This document shows positions 1 to 7,839 of a stretch of 35,610 nt of DNA, piece by piece. The notes under the pieces are model-generated. The model did not search any database. It saw nothing but the letters and a program-made list of their open reading frames with translations, and was not told where the DNA came from. The position numbers were made by a program, and so were the translations under genes. Within the stretch, counting starts at the first letter, position 1. The number at the start of each line of letters is the position of its first letter. This DNA is from Gemmatimonadales bacterium UBA4456. Its GTDB lineage: Bacteria; Gemmatimonadota; Gemmatimonadetes; Longimicrobiales; Gaopeijiaceae. Where the stretch lies: contig DGOW01000066.1 of the NCBI GenBank assembly GCA_002390225.1, forward strand, positions 19,177-54,786, written 5' to 3'.

Positions 1-1
1 A

Positions 2-427
2 GGTCTCGTCGAGCGCGTCGAGCTTATTGAGGGCTCGCTCTTTGAACCGCTGGAGCCACGAGCCCGCTTTCATGTGATCGTGTCCAATCCTCCCTACATC
101 GCGGAGGTGGACGAAGAGACCTTACAGCCCGAGGTTCGTGAGTGGGAACCGCGAAATGCACTCTTCGCGGGGGCGGATGGACTCGACGTGATTCGGGGTC
201 TCGTCTCAGGTGCCGAACGGCACCTCGGACCCGGTGGCTTGCTTGCGATCGAGGTTGGCTCGGGACAGGCCAGGACGGTTGTGTCTCTGCTCGAGGCATC
301 GGGCGACTATGCTGCCGTTCGTATTGAGCAGGACCACGCAGGACTTGAACGCTTCGTGCTCGCGCAGGGGGCGAAAACTCATGACAGGGGGCTGGCTGAG
401 CCGGCGCTCTTCACAGGAGATGTGTGA
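2..427 (+). CDS. prmC: Peptide chain release factor N5-glutamine methyltransferase PrmC, 3' part
   Basis: The frame is open from the left window edge, so the N-terminal helical domain and the SAM-binding loop lie outside. The visible part contains the N-P-P-Y motif (bases 86-97). That is the active-site signature of glutamine/adenine N-methyltransferases, and in PrmC it holds the target glutamine of release factors RF1/RF2. The downstream stretch E-x-R-x-W-E-P-R-x-A-L-F-A-G-x-D-G-L is characteristic of PrmC/HemK rather than of DNA methylases. The stop overlaps the next start (TGATG), so translation is probably coupled to the following YlbF-family gene. In many genomes prmC follows prfA, which would lie just to the left, but that cannot be seen here. 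The C-terminal tail after the conserved fold is unremarkable. Confidence 0.9.
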   Translation, partial: GLVERVELIEGSLFEPLEPRARFHVIVSNPPYIAEVDEETLQPEVREWEPRNALFAGADGLDVIRGLVSGAERHLGPGGLLAIEVGSGQARTVVSLLEASGDYAAVRIEQDHAGLERFVLAQGAKTHDRGLAEPALFTGDV

Positions 428-786
428 TGGCGGGGATTTTCGATATGGCGAAGGACCTCGGCAACTCGCTCGCGCGGACCGACGAGTACCAGGCCCTCAA
501 GCGGGCGTCCGACGCCGCTGAAGAGGACCGGGATCTGGTCGAGCTGAGAAACCGCATCCAGTCGCTCGAGGTGGAGCTTCAGGCTACGATGCAGTCGGGC
601 CAGGAGCCGAGCGAAGAAATGAAGTCGTCGTATGGGCAGGTGGCCGAAGAGTTGCAGGCAATGCCTGCGTTTCAGCGCGTCATCGCCGCGCAGACGAACT
701 TCGAGAAGGTGATGTACAAGGTGAATGAGACGGTAGCGAAGGGCATCGAAGAGGGTGCCCAGAGTCGGATCATCATCACTTCCTAG
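427..786 (+). CDS. YlbF/YmcA family small helical protein
   Basis: This 119-aa, charged, predicted all-helical protein resembles the YlbF/YmcA (Com_YlbF) family. It has an N-terminal helix with a D-E-Y-x-A-L-K segment, a long heptad-like middle (R-N-R-I-Q-S-L-E) and a C-terminal helix. In Bacillus, YlbF and YmcA form a complex with YaaT that modulates RNase Y-dependent mRNA processing and affects competence and biofilm formation. That role is known only for Firmicutes and should not be assumed here. AGGAG at 415-419 lies 7 nt before ATG 427, so this start is preferred to the adjacent GTG at 424. The ATG overlaps the prmC stop by one base. There are no cysteines, so the iron-sulfur ligands suggested for the Bacillus complex are not evident. 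Confidence 0.7.
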   Translation: MAGIFDMAKDLGNSLARTDEYQALKRASDAAEEDRDLVELRNRIQSLEVELQATMQSGQEPSEEMKSSYGQVAEELQAMPAFQRVIAAQTNFEKVMYKVNETVAKGIEEGAQSRIIITS

Positions 787-837
787 GTGCTTGCTGACCA
801 CCTGTCGGCGGACAACAACGAACCCATCGAGGACAAC

Positions 838-2151
838 GTGAACAAGCCCGAAGAAATCAAGCCGGCCACAGGTAAGCTCGGCGTGCTCCTCCCCGGATTC
901 GGCGCGGTGGCGACGACCTTCGTCGCCGGCGTCGAGGGTGCCCGTCAGGGCCTGGCGAAGCCGATTGGCTCGCTGACGCAGATGAACACAATCCGACTCG
1001 GCAAGAGAACGGATGACAAAACCCCGCTGATCAAGGACTTCGTGCCGCTCGCGGGCCTCGAGGATCTGGTCTTCGGTACCTGGGATCCGATCCCGGACAA
1101 CGGGTACGAGAGCGCCGTGAACGCCGGCGTGCTGCGCAAGGAGGACCACCTTGACCCGATCAAGGACTTCCTCTCTGCCATCAAGCCCATGAAGGCCGCG
1201 TTCAGCCCCGACTACGTCAAAAAGCTGGAAGGGACGAACGTCAAGACGGGTACGAAGAAAGAGCAGGCGGAGGAGCTCCGAGCGGACATCCGTCGTTTCA
1301 TGGAAGAAAACGGCTGCGATCGCGCGGTGATGGTTTGGTGCGCCTCGACCGAGGTCTTCCTGCGGCCCGGCGCGGCGCATGAGACGATCGAGACGTTTGA
1401 GGCTGCGATGGAGGCTGACGACCCGGCAATCGCCCCCAGCATGCTGTACGCCTACGCTGCGATCATGGAGGGTGTGCCCTACGCCAACGGCGCCCCGAAC
1501 CTGTCCGCGGACATTCCGGCGCTCGAAGATCTCGCCAAGGAGAAAGGTGTGCCGATCGGCGGGAAGGACTTCAAGACAGGCCAGACGCTCATGAAGACGA
1601 TCCTGGCCCCGGGCTTCAAGACCCGGATGCTAGGGCTCTCTGGCTGGTTCAGCACTAACATCCTTGGGAACAGGGATGGCGAGGTGCTCGACGATCCTGA
1701 GTCGTTCAAGACGAAAGAGGAGTCGAAGCTCGGCGCTCTGGAGCACATCCTTCAGCCGGAGAAATACCCGGACCTGTACGGCGAGATGTACCACAAGGTG
1801 CGGATCAACTACTACCCGCCGCGTGGTGACAACAAGGAAGGGTGGGACAACATCGACATCTTCGGATGGATGGGGTACCACATGCAGATCAAGGTCGACT
1901 TCCTGTGCCGGGATTCGATTCTCGCGGCGCCCATCGTCCTCGATCTCGCGCTCTTCCTCGACCTCGCAGGTCGCTCAGGTATGGGCGGCATCCAGGAATG
2001 GCTGTCGTTCTACTTCAAGGCACCGCAAACGGCGCCGGGTCTGTACCCTGAGCACGACATCTTCATCCAGCACTGGAAGCTGAAGAACACGCTTCGCTGG
2101 ATGATGGGTGAAGAGATGGTCACGCACCTCGGTGTCGAGTACTACGACTGA
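838..2151 (+). CDS. ino1: Inositol-3-phosphate synthase (myo-inositol-1-phosphate synthase)
   Basis: This 437-aa enzyme converts glucose 6-phosphate to 1L-myo-inositol 3-phosphate using bound NAD+. It is the first step towards inositol phospholipids or inositol-based solutes. An N-terminal Rossmann loop G-F-G-A-V (residues 20-24) is visible. The C-terminal half carries the family hallmarks S-T-N-I-L-G-N-R-D-G, K-V-R-I-N-Y-Y-P-P-R-G-D, the W-D-N-I-D-I-F-G-W segment and the K-V-D-F-L-C-R-D-S active-site stretch. The type resembles the Bacteroidetes/FCB enzymes. GTG 838 is chosen because GAGGA (829-833) precedes it. The frame stays open upstream to GTG 787, but that start has no ribosome site and would add 17 non-conserved residues. 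No phosphatase or phospholipid synthase is adjacent, so the end product is unknown. Confidence 0.9.
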   Translation: MNKPEEIKPATGKLGVLLPGFGAVATTFVAGVEGARQGLAKPIGSLTQMNTIRLGKRTDDKTPLIKDFVPLAGLEDLVFGTWDPIPDNGYESAVNAGVLRKEDHLDPIKDFLSAIKPMKAAFSPDYVKKLEGTNVKTGTKKEQAEELRADIRRFMEENGCDRAVMVWCASTEVFLRPGAAHETIETFEAAMEADDPAIAPSMLYAYAAIMEGVPYANGAPNLSADIPALEDLAKEKGVPIGGKDFKTGQTLMKTILAPGFKTRMLGLSGWFSTNILGNRDGEVLDDPESFKTKEESKLGALEHILQPEKYPDLYGEMYHKVRINYYPPRGDNKEGWDNIDIFGWMGYHMQIKVDFLCRDSILAAPIVLDLALFLDLAGRSGMGGIQEWLSFYFKAPQTAPGLYPEHDIFIQHWKLKNTLRWMMGEEMVTHLGVEYYD

Positions 2152-2221
2152 TCTGGAATGAAGAGCGGGACGCCAGCGTGCGACGGCACGAAGACGATGG
2201 TGCTACAGCGCTACGTCGAGG

Positions 2222-2884
2222 ATGAGTGACGCCGACCGTCGGGATGGATCGCTGTTCATCGTTCTTGAAGGTGGTGATGGGGCGGGTAAGACCACTCAGG
2301 TCGCGCTCCTGTCCGCGTGGTTTGATGCCCTCGGGCTCGCGCACGTTTCGACGCGGGAGCCTGGGGGCACGCCCGTAGGCGAGGCGATCCGCTCGATTGT
2401 CCTGGCCGGGCCGGAGATGGATATGCCGGCTGAGTCCGAGCTGATGCTCATTCTGGCGGCGCGCGCCGCATTCATTCGGGATGTGGTTCGTCCGGCTCTC
2501 GAGGATGGCCATCTCGTCCTTGCGGATCGCTTCTCGCTGTCGACGATGGCGTACCAAGGGTACGGACGAGGGCTCGATCTCGATCAGGTCCGGGAGGCGA
2601 TCTCGATCGCGACGGGCGGTTTGTCGCCGGATCTGTACTTGGTGCTCGATCTCCCGGCAGCGGAGGGGGAAGAGCGCCAGAAGCATGATGGCGCTGAGCC
2701 CGATCGCATCGAGGCAGCGGGTCGATCCTTCCGGGACGCGGTCCGGGAGGCGTATCTTGAGCTTGCAGCGTCAGAACCGGGCGTCGAGGTGGTTTCGGCG
2801 CGCGGGACGCCTGAAGACGTCCACAGCAGAATCAAGGCACGGCTCGCCGCGCGATTCCCCGGAACGTTTCCAGATCGGGTGTAA
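2222..2884 (+). CDS. tmk: Thymidylate kinase
   Basis: Phosphorylates dTMP to dTDP with ATP, in the cytoplasm, on the route to dTTP. The 220-aa protein is of usual length. The P-loop G-G-D-G-A-G-K-T-T spans residues 17-25, the dTMP-binding T-R-E-P-G-G-T follows in the second strand, and the D-R-F/Y motif is at D102-R103. The lid has arginines and a D-R-I-E segment as in the family. A GAGG immediately precedes ATG 2222. The spacing is poor, but the start is fixed by the short N-terminus expected before the P-loop. A secreted protease gene follows after about 70 nt, and inositol-3-phosphate synthase ends 70 nt upstream. Confidence 0.95.
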   Translation: MSDADRRDGSLFIVLEGGDGAGKTTQVALLSAWFDALGLAHVSTREPGGTPVGEAIRSIVLAGPEMDMPAESELMLILAARAAFIRDVVRPALEDGHLVLADRFSLSTMAYQGYGRGLDLDQVREAISIATGGLSPDLYLVLDLPAAEGEERQKHDGAEPDRIEAAGRSFRDAVREAYLELAASEPGVEVVSARGTPEDVHSRIKARLAARFPGTFPDRV

Positions 2885-2955
2885 CCGAAGCAGTACGGGC
2901 GGGGTAAGACTCCGCCAGATAGCGTTCGAGAGTGACCAGTGGAGGACGCAGGGCG

Positions 2956-4593
2956 ATGAAGCGCAGCACCTTTGGACCGATCCTGATGTTGGCCTTTTCT
3001 GCCGCGGCTGGTGGATGGCTTCTGCAGGAGGGCGCCGATCGGGCGGACAACATGTACGTTCGTGTGCGAGTACTTCAGGAAGTCGTGGACCACGTTTCGA
3101 ACAGCTTTGTCGACGAAGTCGAGCTCGATGGGCTGTACAATTCGGCGATCGATGGGCTGATTCGGGATCTGGGCGATCCACACTCCTCGTTCCTTCCGGT
3201 ATCGGAATACGAAGATCTCCGGATCCGCACCGAGGGTGAGTACGGCGGCGTGGGACTGGAGGTTGTGGACCGTGGTGGGTACGTGACCGTAGTCAGCCCG
3301 ATTCCCGGAGGACCCGGTGGCCGCATAGGTATCCGTGCCGGTGACCAGTTCTACGAGATCGAAGGGGTCGCCGCTGATACGATGGTCACCGATCAGGCGG
3401 TCGAACTGCTGCGGGGGCGTCCTGGCAGTGAGGTGACCGTGCGCATGCTGCGTCCCGGTGTCGACGAGCCGATCGACTTCACGATCGCCCGTGAAGCCAT
3501 TGTGTTGAAGGCCGTGCCTTTCTCGATCATGCTCGACGACCAGGTGGGCTATGTGCCGCTGTTGTCGTTCCGTGAGACGTCGACCGTAGAGATCCGTGCT
3601 GCGGTCGACTCGCTGCGGGGCGAGGGAATGCGAGCGCTGATCCTCGACGTGCGCGGCAACCCCGGCGGCCTGCTCGATCAGGGGATCGAGGTCAGTGACC
3701 TCTTTCTCGGCGAAGGGCAGGGCATTGTCGAGACGCGGGGGCGTGATTCGAGCCAGAACGAAACGTACGCGGCGGCTCGGCCGGATCAGTATCCTGACAT
3801 GCCGATGGTGGTGCTCGTCGATCAGGCCAGCGCCTCGGCGTCCGAAATCATCGCTGGTGCGCTCCAGGACCACGATCGTGCGGTCCTGGTTGGTGAGACG
3901 ACCTTCGGGAAGGGTTCCGTTCAGAGCCTCTACCGCCTGACCGGTGGGGACGTGCTCCGCCTGACCACGGCGAAGTGGTACACGCCGGTCGGACGGTCCA
4001 TCCACCTGGATCCGGATTCGCGGTTCGCGCCTCTCGGTGAGGATGCGGAACGCGCCTACTCGATTGCGGGCCAGCTCGTCGAGCCCGTGACGATCGAAGG
4101 TCGACCCGAGTTCCTCTCTGGTGGTGGCCGCACCGTATACGGGGGCGGCGGGATCACACCCGACGTTTTCGTCTACCCCGAGACGCTCGGGGCCAGCGAG
4201 TCGAACGGCGTGCTCCGCCTCTTTCGCAGCGGCGGTGGCTTCTCGGTCTCGCTGTTCAATTACGCCGTCGAATACGTTGCCGAGCATCCGAGTCTCGGTG
4301 TGGGCTTTTCCGTGACCGAGACCGACGTGGCGGAGTTCTACGAGGTGCTTGGCGACAACGCGGACGCGATCGCTATCCGTGACTTTGCAGCCGCCGAGCG
4401 CTTCGTGCGCTACCACATGGAGCGTGAGATCGCCCTGCAGGCGTGGGGCGATGCCGGTGAGTTCCGTCAGCTGCGGGGGTATGACCGTCAGTTGTCCCGT
4501 GCGATCGAGCTACTCCGTGCGGCGGATACGCCGATGGACCTGATTGCGCTGGCGGCGGACGCTCAGCCCGACGAGATCCCGGACCGCCCGTAG
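2956..4593 (+). CDS. S41-family carboxyl-terminal processing peptidase with PDZ domain
   Basis: A 545-aa periplasmic or membrane-anchored serine protease of the CtpA/Prc family. It degrades or trims envelope proteins from their C-termini. A short positive N-terminus and a hydrophobic stretch (residues about 5-25) act as signal or anchor. A PDZ domain spans about 90-175 (G-G-V-G-L-E start). The S41 core carries the catalytic motif S-A-S-A-S-E and F-G-K-G. Ser294 and Lys319 are 25 residues apart, as in the E. coli Tsp Ser430/Lys455 dyad. About 130 residues (about 415-545) after the core form a helical extension rich in R, E and Y. ATG 2956 is preferred, with GGAGG at 2941-2945 upstream; GTG 2932 is the only in-frame alternative seen. 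Confidence 0.92.
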   Translation: MKRSTFGPILMLAFSAAAGGWLLQEGADRADNMYVRVRVLQEVVDHVSNSFVDEVELDGLYNSAIDGLIRDLGDPHSSFLPVSEYEDLRIRTEGEYGGVGLEVVDRGGYVTVVSPIPGGPGGRIGIRAGDQFYEIEGVAADTMVTDQAVELLRGRPGSEVTVRMLRPGVDEPIDFTIAREAIVLKAVPFSIMLDDQVGYVPLLSFRETSTVEIRAAVDSLRGEGMRALILDVRGNPGGLLDQGIEVSDLFLGEGQGIVETRGRDSSQNETYAAARPDQYPDMPMVVLVDQASASASEIIAGALQDHDRAVLVGETTFGKGSVQSLYRLTGGDVLRLTTAKWYTPVGRSIHLDPDSRFAPLGEDAERAYSIAGQLVEPVTIEGRPEFLSGGGRTVYGGGGITPDVFVYPETLGASESNGVLRLFRSGGGFSVSLFNYAVEYVAEHPSLGVGFSVTETDVAEFYEVLGDNADAIAIRDFAAAERFVRYHMEREIALQAWGDAGEFRQLRGYDRQLSRAIELLRAADTPMDLIALAADAQPDEIPDRP

Positions 4594-4683
4594 GCACTCG
4601 AGGGGTCCCGCGGTCGTCTATGCGGGTCGGGTGCGCTCGTTCAGGTATTCCCACGTCCCGGTCCCGGTAGTTGATTTCGGTTC

Positions 4684-5685
4684 ATGAGCATGGTTGAAGT
4701 CGTCCGTGGGGACATCGTCGAGTCGCACCACCGCGTGCACGTCGCCGTCGTGGACGCCCATGGAGGCGTCTACGCGTCTGCGGGGGACATCGACGGTCTC
4801 ACGTACTATCGGTCCGCATCGAAGCCGATGCAGGCGCTTCCGCTCGTCGAGGAAGGCGTCGTCGACCTCTTCGGCTTTACGGTCGACGAGCTCTCCCTCT
4901 GCTGTGCATCTCACGAGGGTGAGGTCGCGCATGTGGACGGGGTCCGCTCGATCCTGAAGAAGGCCGGCGCTGACGAATCACTCCTCCGGTGCGGCGCGCA
5001 TGCGCCGTTTTCTCAAGAGGCTGCCCTGGCGCTGACCGTGTCAGGGGAGGAGCCTGGGCGGATCCATAACAATTGCTCTGGAAAGCACGCAGGCATGATC
5101 GCACTGGCGATTGCCATGGGATGGGATCCGATCGACTACCACTTGGCAAAGCATCCCGTACAGGAGCGGATGCTCGACGAGGTGGTGCGCTTTTCCGGTG
5201 TGTCGGCTAATCGAATCCCGACGGGCGTCGACGGCTGTGGGGTCGTCTGTTTCGCCGTGCCGCTCTCTGATATGGCTCGGTCGTTCGCCTCGTTTGTTGC
5301 AGCTGCTGACCGGAGAGAGCCGGCTGGTCGGATCGTGGATGCGATGACGAACTCTCCGTTCATGGTTGGGGGCACGGCCCGAACATGCACGGACGTGATG
5401 GCAACAGCCGGGGACCGTGTGTTCGTGAAGCTGGGTGCCGAAGGCGTGTACGGCGCGGGGCTACGCGGTCGTGGCCTCGGTGTCGCGATCAAGGTAGAGG
5501 ACGGGGGCAGACGGGCGGTGGAGGTCGCACTCCTTCACACTCTTAATGCGCTGGGTGCCGTCACAGATGACGAGGCGGAGGTTCTTAGAGCCCACGGTCG
5601 ACCTGAGATCAAGAATACACGAGATGAGGTCGTGGGTGAGCTACGGCCCGCATTCGATCTCAACACAGCCGGATCGGGAGTGTGA
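4684..5685 (+). CDS. L-asparaginase II family protein (AnsA/Rhizobium etli type)
   Basis: A 333-aa protein of the asparaginase_II family (PF06089), hydrolysing L-asparagine to aspartate and ammonia. This family is unrelated to the E. coli AnsA/AnsB fold and resembles serine beta-lactamases. Visible hallmarks are S-A-S-K-P-x-Q-A near residue 45 (the S-x-x-K pair), C-C-A-S-H-x-G-E near residue 75, the H-N-N-C-S-G-K-H segment near residue 130, and G-V-D-G-C-G. No signal peptide is visible, so it should be cytoplasmic. The start is uncertain between ATG 4684 and ATG 4690, since neither has a clear ribosome site. obgE begins 1 nt after its stop, so the two are likely co-transcribed, although no functional tie is evident. 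Confidence 0.88.
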   Translation: MSMVEVVRGDIVESHHRVHVAVVDAHGGVYASAGDIDGLTYYRSASKPMQALPLVEEGVVDLFGFTVDELSLCCASHEGEVAHVDGVRSILKKAGADESLLRCGAHAPFSQEAALALTVSGEEPGRIHNNCSGKHAGMIALAIAMGWDPIDYHLAKHPVQERMLDEVVRFSGVSANRIPTGVDGCGVVCFAVPLSDMARSFASFVAAADRREPAGRIVDAMTNSPFMVGGTARTCTDVMATAGDRVFVKLGAEGVYGAGLRGRGLGVAIKVEDGGRRAVEVALLHTLNALGAVTDDEAEVLRAHGRPEIKNTRDEVVGELRPAFDLNTAGSGV

Positions 5686-5686
5686 C

Positions 5687-6715
5687 ATGTTCGTCGATCG
5701 TGCCGTAATCGAAGTGATCGCTGGGACCGGTGGGTCCGGGGCAGAAGCGTTCCGGAGGGAAACAGGCGTACCTCGCGGAGGACCGGCCGGTGGAGATGGG
5801 GGCAAGGGGGGTGACGTGGTCCTTCAGGCGGATGGTCAGCTGACCACCCTTCTCGACTACAGCTACCGGCGCCACTACAAGGCGCAGCGGGGCATGCACG
5901 GCGAGGGAAGCAAACGCACAGGAAAGTCGGGTGAAGCTCTGGTCCTGCGCGTACCGCCGGGCACCGTGGCCTACGATGCCGAGACCGACGCGCTGCTCGG
6001 GGAACTCCTCGAGGACGGCGAGTCTGTCGTCATGGCTCTGGGCGGTCGAGGCGGCCGAGGGAACGCCCGCTTCGCCACCGCGACGAATCAGGCGCCGACC
6101 AGATGGGAGCCGGGGGTGGAGGGCGAGGAACGGACGATCCGCCTGGAGCTCAAGCTGATCGCCGATGTCGGATTGGTCGGCGAGCCCAACGCGGGTAAGT
6201 CCACCCTTCTCGCTACCGTGACGGCGGCTCAGCCCAAGGTGGCGGACTACCCGTTCACCACACTCTCCCCAAACCTCGGCGTCGTTCAGCTTTCTGACTT
6301 CCGCAGTTTCGTGATCGCCGATATTCCCGGCATCATCGAGGGTGCGCACGAAGGAAAGGGCCTCGGCCATCAGTTCCTGCGTCACATCGAGCGGACTCGC
6401 ATCCTGCTCTTGATGGTGCCGGTAGACTCGCTCGATCCCCAGGCTGAGTTCGACCGCCTGCGGGCGGAACTGGACGCCTATTCCTTAGATCTGGCCGCGA
6501 CGCCGTTCCTCGTCGCGCTGACTAAGGTCGATATGCTCCCACCGGACTCGGAGCTGCCGGAGCTGGACACGGGGGACGCGATCGATGTAGTCCCCCTGTC
6601 GTCCGTCGCCCGAATGCACCTCGATGACCTTCTGGAGCTTCTCTGGCGGGCGAGTCAGCGGGTCGTGGCAGAAGAACGCGGCAGCGGTGGTGACGACGAG
6701 TGGTGGGCGCCCTGA
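5687..6715 (+). CDS. obgE: GTPase Obg (CgtA)
   Basis: This 342-aa essential GTPase acts in late 50S ribosome assembly and stress signalling. The glycine-rich Obg fold is at the N-terminus (residues 1-158), with repeated G-G-x-G-G-x-G-G-D and G-R-G-G-R-G-N-A-x-F segments. The G domain then carries G-E-P-N-A-G-K-S-T (165-173), D-I-P-G-I-I-E-G-A and a T-K-V-D specificity motif. Only a short acidic tail follows (D-D-E-W-W), so the optional C-terminal OCT domain is missing. GGGAG 5676-5680 sits 6 nt before ATG 5687. The frame is open further upstream, but that sequence overlaps the asparaginase gene. The usual neighbours rplU and rpmA are absent. Confidence 0.96.
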   Translation: MFVDRAVIEVIAGTGGSGAEAFRRETGVPRGGPAGGDGGKGGDVVLQADGQLTTLLDYSYRRHYKAQRGMHGEGSKRTGKSGEALVLRVPPGTVAYDAETDALLGELLEDGESVVMALGGRGGRGNARFATATNQAPTRWEPGVEGEERTIRLELKLIADVGLVGEPNAGKSTLLATVTAAQPKVADYPFTTLSPNLGVVQLSDFRSFVIADIPGIIEGAHEGKGLGHQFLRHIERTRILLLMVPVDSLDPQAEFDRLRAELDAYSLDLAATPFLVALTKVDMLPPDSELPELDTGDAIDVVPLSSVARMHLDDLLELLWRASQRVVAEERGSGGDDEWWAP

Positions 6716-7839
6716 CGCCTGAGTGGGATCGTTCGGAGGATCGGGTCGAGGATCTTCTTCTCCTCGATTCGTTGCCGAGAGTCGGTCCTGCGGGGGTCCA
6801 GAGACTGGCTCGAAGCTTTGGCGGCGCCGCCAGGGCACGGCGTGCGCCCTTCAGGGACTTTGCCGCCATCGCCGGCGCAGACGCCGCCCGCGCTCGTTCG
6901 CGCCGGAGCTTGACTGATCAGGTCGATCGAGTGCTGGTCCGAGCCCATGAACTCGGCATGACGATGGTGACCTGGGGCTCACCCCGGTATCCCCATGAGT
7001 TGCTTCACCTGGCGGATCCTCCGCCTCTGCTCTTCCTCAAGGGCAGGGTCGACCTGTTGGTGCGCAGGCCTGCCGTCACGATCGTCGGGTCGCGTCGGGT
7101 TACGACGCGCGGACGGGATGTGTCGCGTACGATCGGTCGGAAGCTGGCGGAGGCCGGCTCCGTCGTTGTGAGTGGCCTCGCGCTCGGTACGGATGGGCAG
7201 GCCCACCGGGGGGCGCTCGAGGTGGGCGGCGACACAATCGCGGTGTTGGGCGCCGGAGCGGACGTGACCTATCCCAGGACCCACGCGCGGCTTCACGGTG
7301 CGGTGGCCGAGCGCGGACTTGTGGTCACCGAGTTCGCGCCGGGAACGAAGGCGGCGCCCTACCACTTCCCGCGCAGGAATCGCGTGCTGGCGGCCCTGGG
7401 AGTCGACGGCATCGTGGTGGTTGAAGCGGGAGAACGGTCCGGGTCGCTCATTACCGTGGACCACGCTCTGGATCTCGGTCGTGACGTCTGGGCCGTCCCC
7501 GGCCCGATCGACGGCCCTGCCTGCGCCGGCTCCAACCGGCTCCTGGCAGACGGAGCTCGGGCGCTCGTGTCGATCGCTGACTTCGTCAGCACCGTCACGG
7601 AGCAGAGGGGAGCGGAGAGCCACGGACGTTCGGCCTCACGAACACCTGAGGACCGTCCGACCGGCACATCCTCGGAGGAGGCCGTGCTCCGCTTCCTGTC
7701 GAATGAGGCGCTGCCAGCCTCCGAAGTAGCGATGCGGTGTGGTCAATCGGTACCGGACGTGCTCGCTGCGCTGACGATGCTCGAACTGAGCGGGCGCGTG
7801 GTCCGACTTCCCGGGCTGCGGTACCGGCGAGCCGCGTGA
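6700..7839 (+). CDS. dprA: DNA-processing protein DprA
   Basis: This 379-aa cytoplasmic protein binds incoming single-stranded DNA and loads RecA during natural transformation. An N-terminal helical (SAM-like) region leads into the Rossmann-like DprA core. The core starts at I-V-G-S-R-R (128-133) and continues with S-G-L-A-L-G-T-D-G-x-A-H, the F-P-x-R-N-R motif, E-A-G-x-R-S-G-S-L-I-T and the V-P-G-P-I-D end. A C-terminal winged-helix (DML1-like) domain fills about 318-379. The GTG start at 6700 overlaps obgE by 16 nt and has no strong ribosome site; GTG 6703 is equally possible. The stop overlaps the hemW start (GTGA). The gene alone does not prove competence, because no com pilus or ComEC gene is in this window. 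Confidence 0.93.
   Translation: MVGALTPEWDRSEDRVEDLLLLDSLPRVGPAGVQRLARSFGGAARARRAPFRDFAAIAGADAARARSRRSLTDQVDRVLVRAHELGMTMVTWGSPRYPHELLHLADPPPLLFLKGRVDLLVRRPAVTIVGSRRVTTRGRDVSRTIGRKLAEAGSVVVSGLALGTDGQAHRGALEVGGDTIAVLGAGADVTYPRTHARLHGAVAERGLVVTEFAPGTKAAPYHFPRRNRVLAALGVDGIVVVEAGERSGSLITVDHALDLGRDVWAVPGPIDGPACAGSNRLLADGARALVSIADFVSTVTEQRGAESHGRSASRTPEDRPTGTSSEEAVLRFLSNEALPASEVAMRCGQSVPDVLAALTMLELSGRVVRLPGLRYRRAA

Noticed and set aside
2584..4416. A long open frame on the minus strand opposite tmk and the protease gene
   Set aside because: It lies antisense to two well-supported genes, its translation is rich in R, H and D without recognisable motifs, and it is the expected shadow of high-GC coding sequence.
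4607..4626. CCCGC...GCGGG pair after the protease gene, as a terminator
   Set aside because: The stem has only 5 bp, the loop is 10 nt and no T-run follows.
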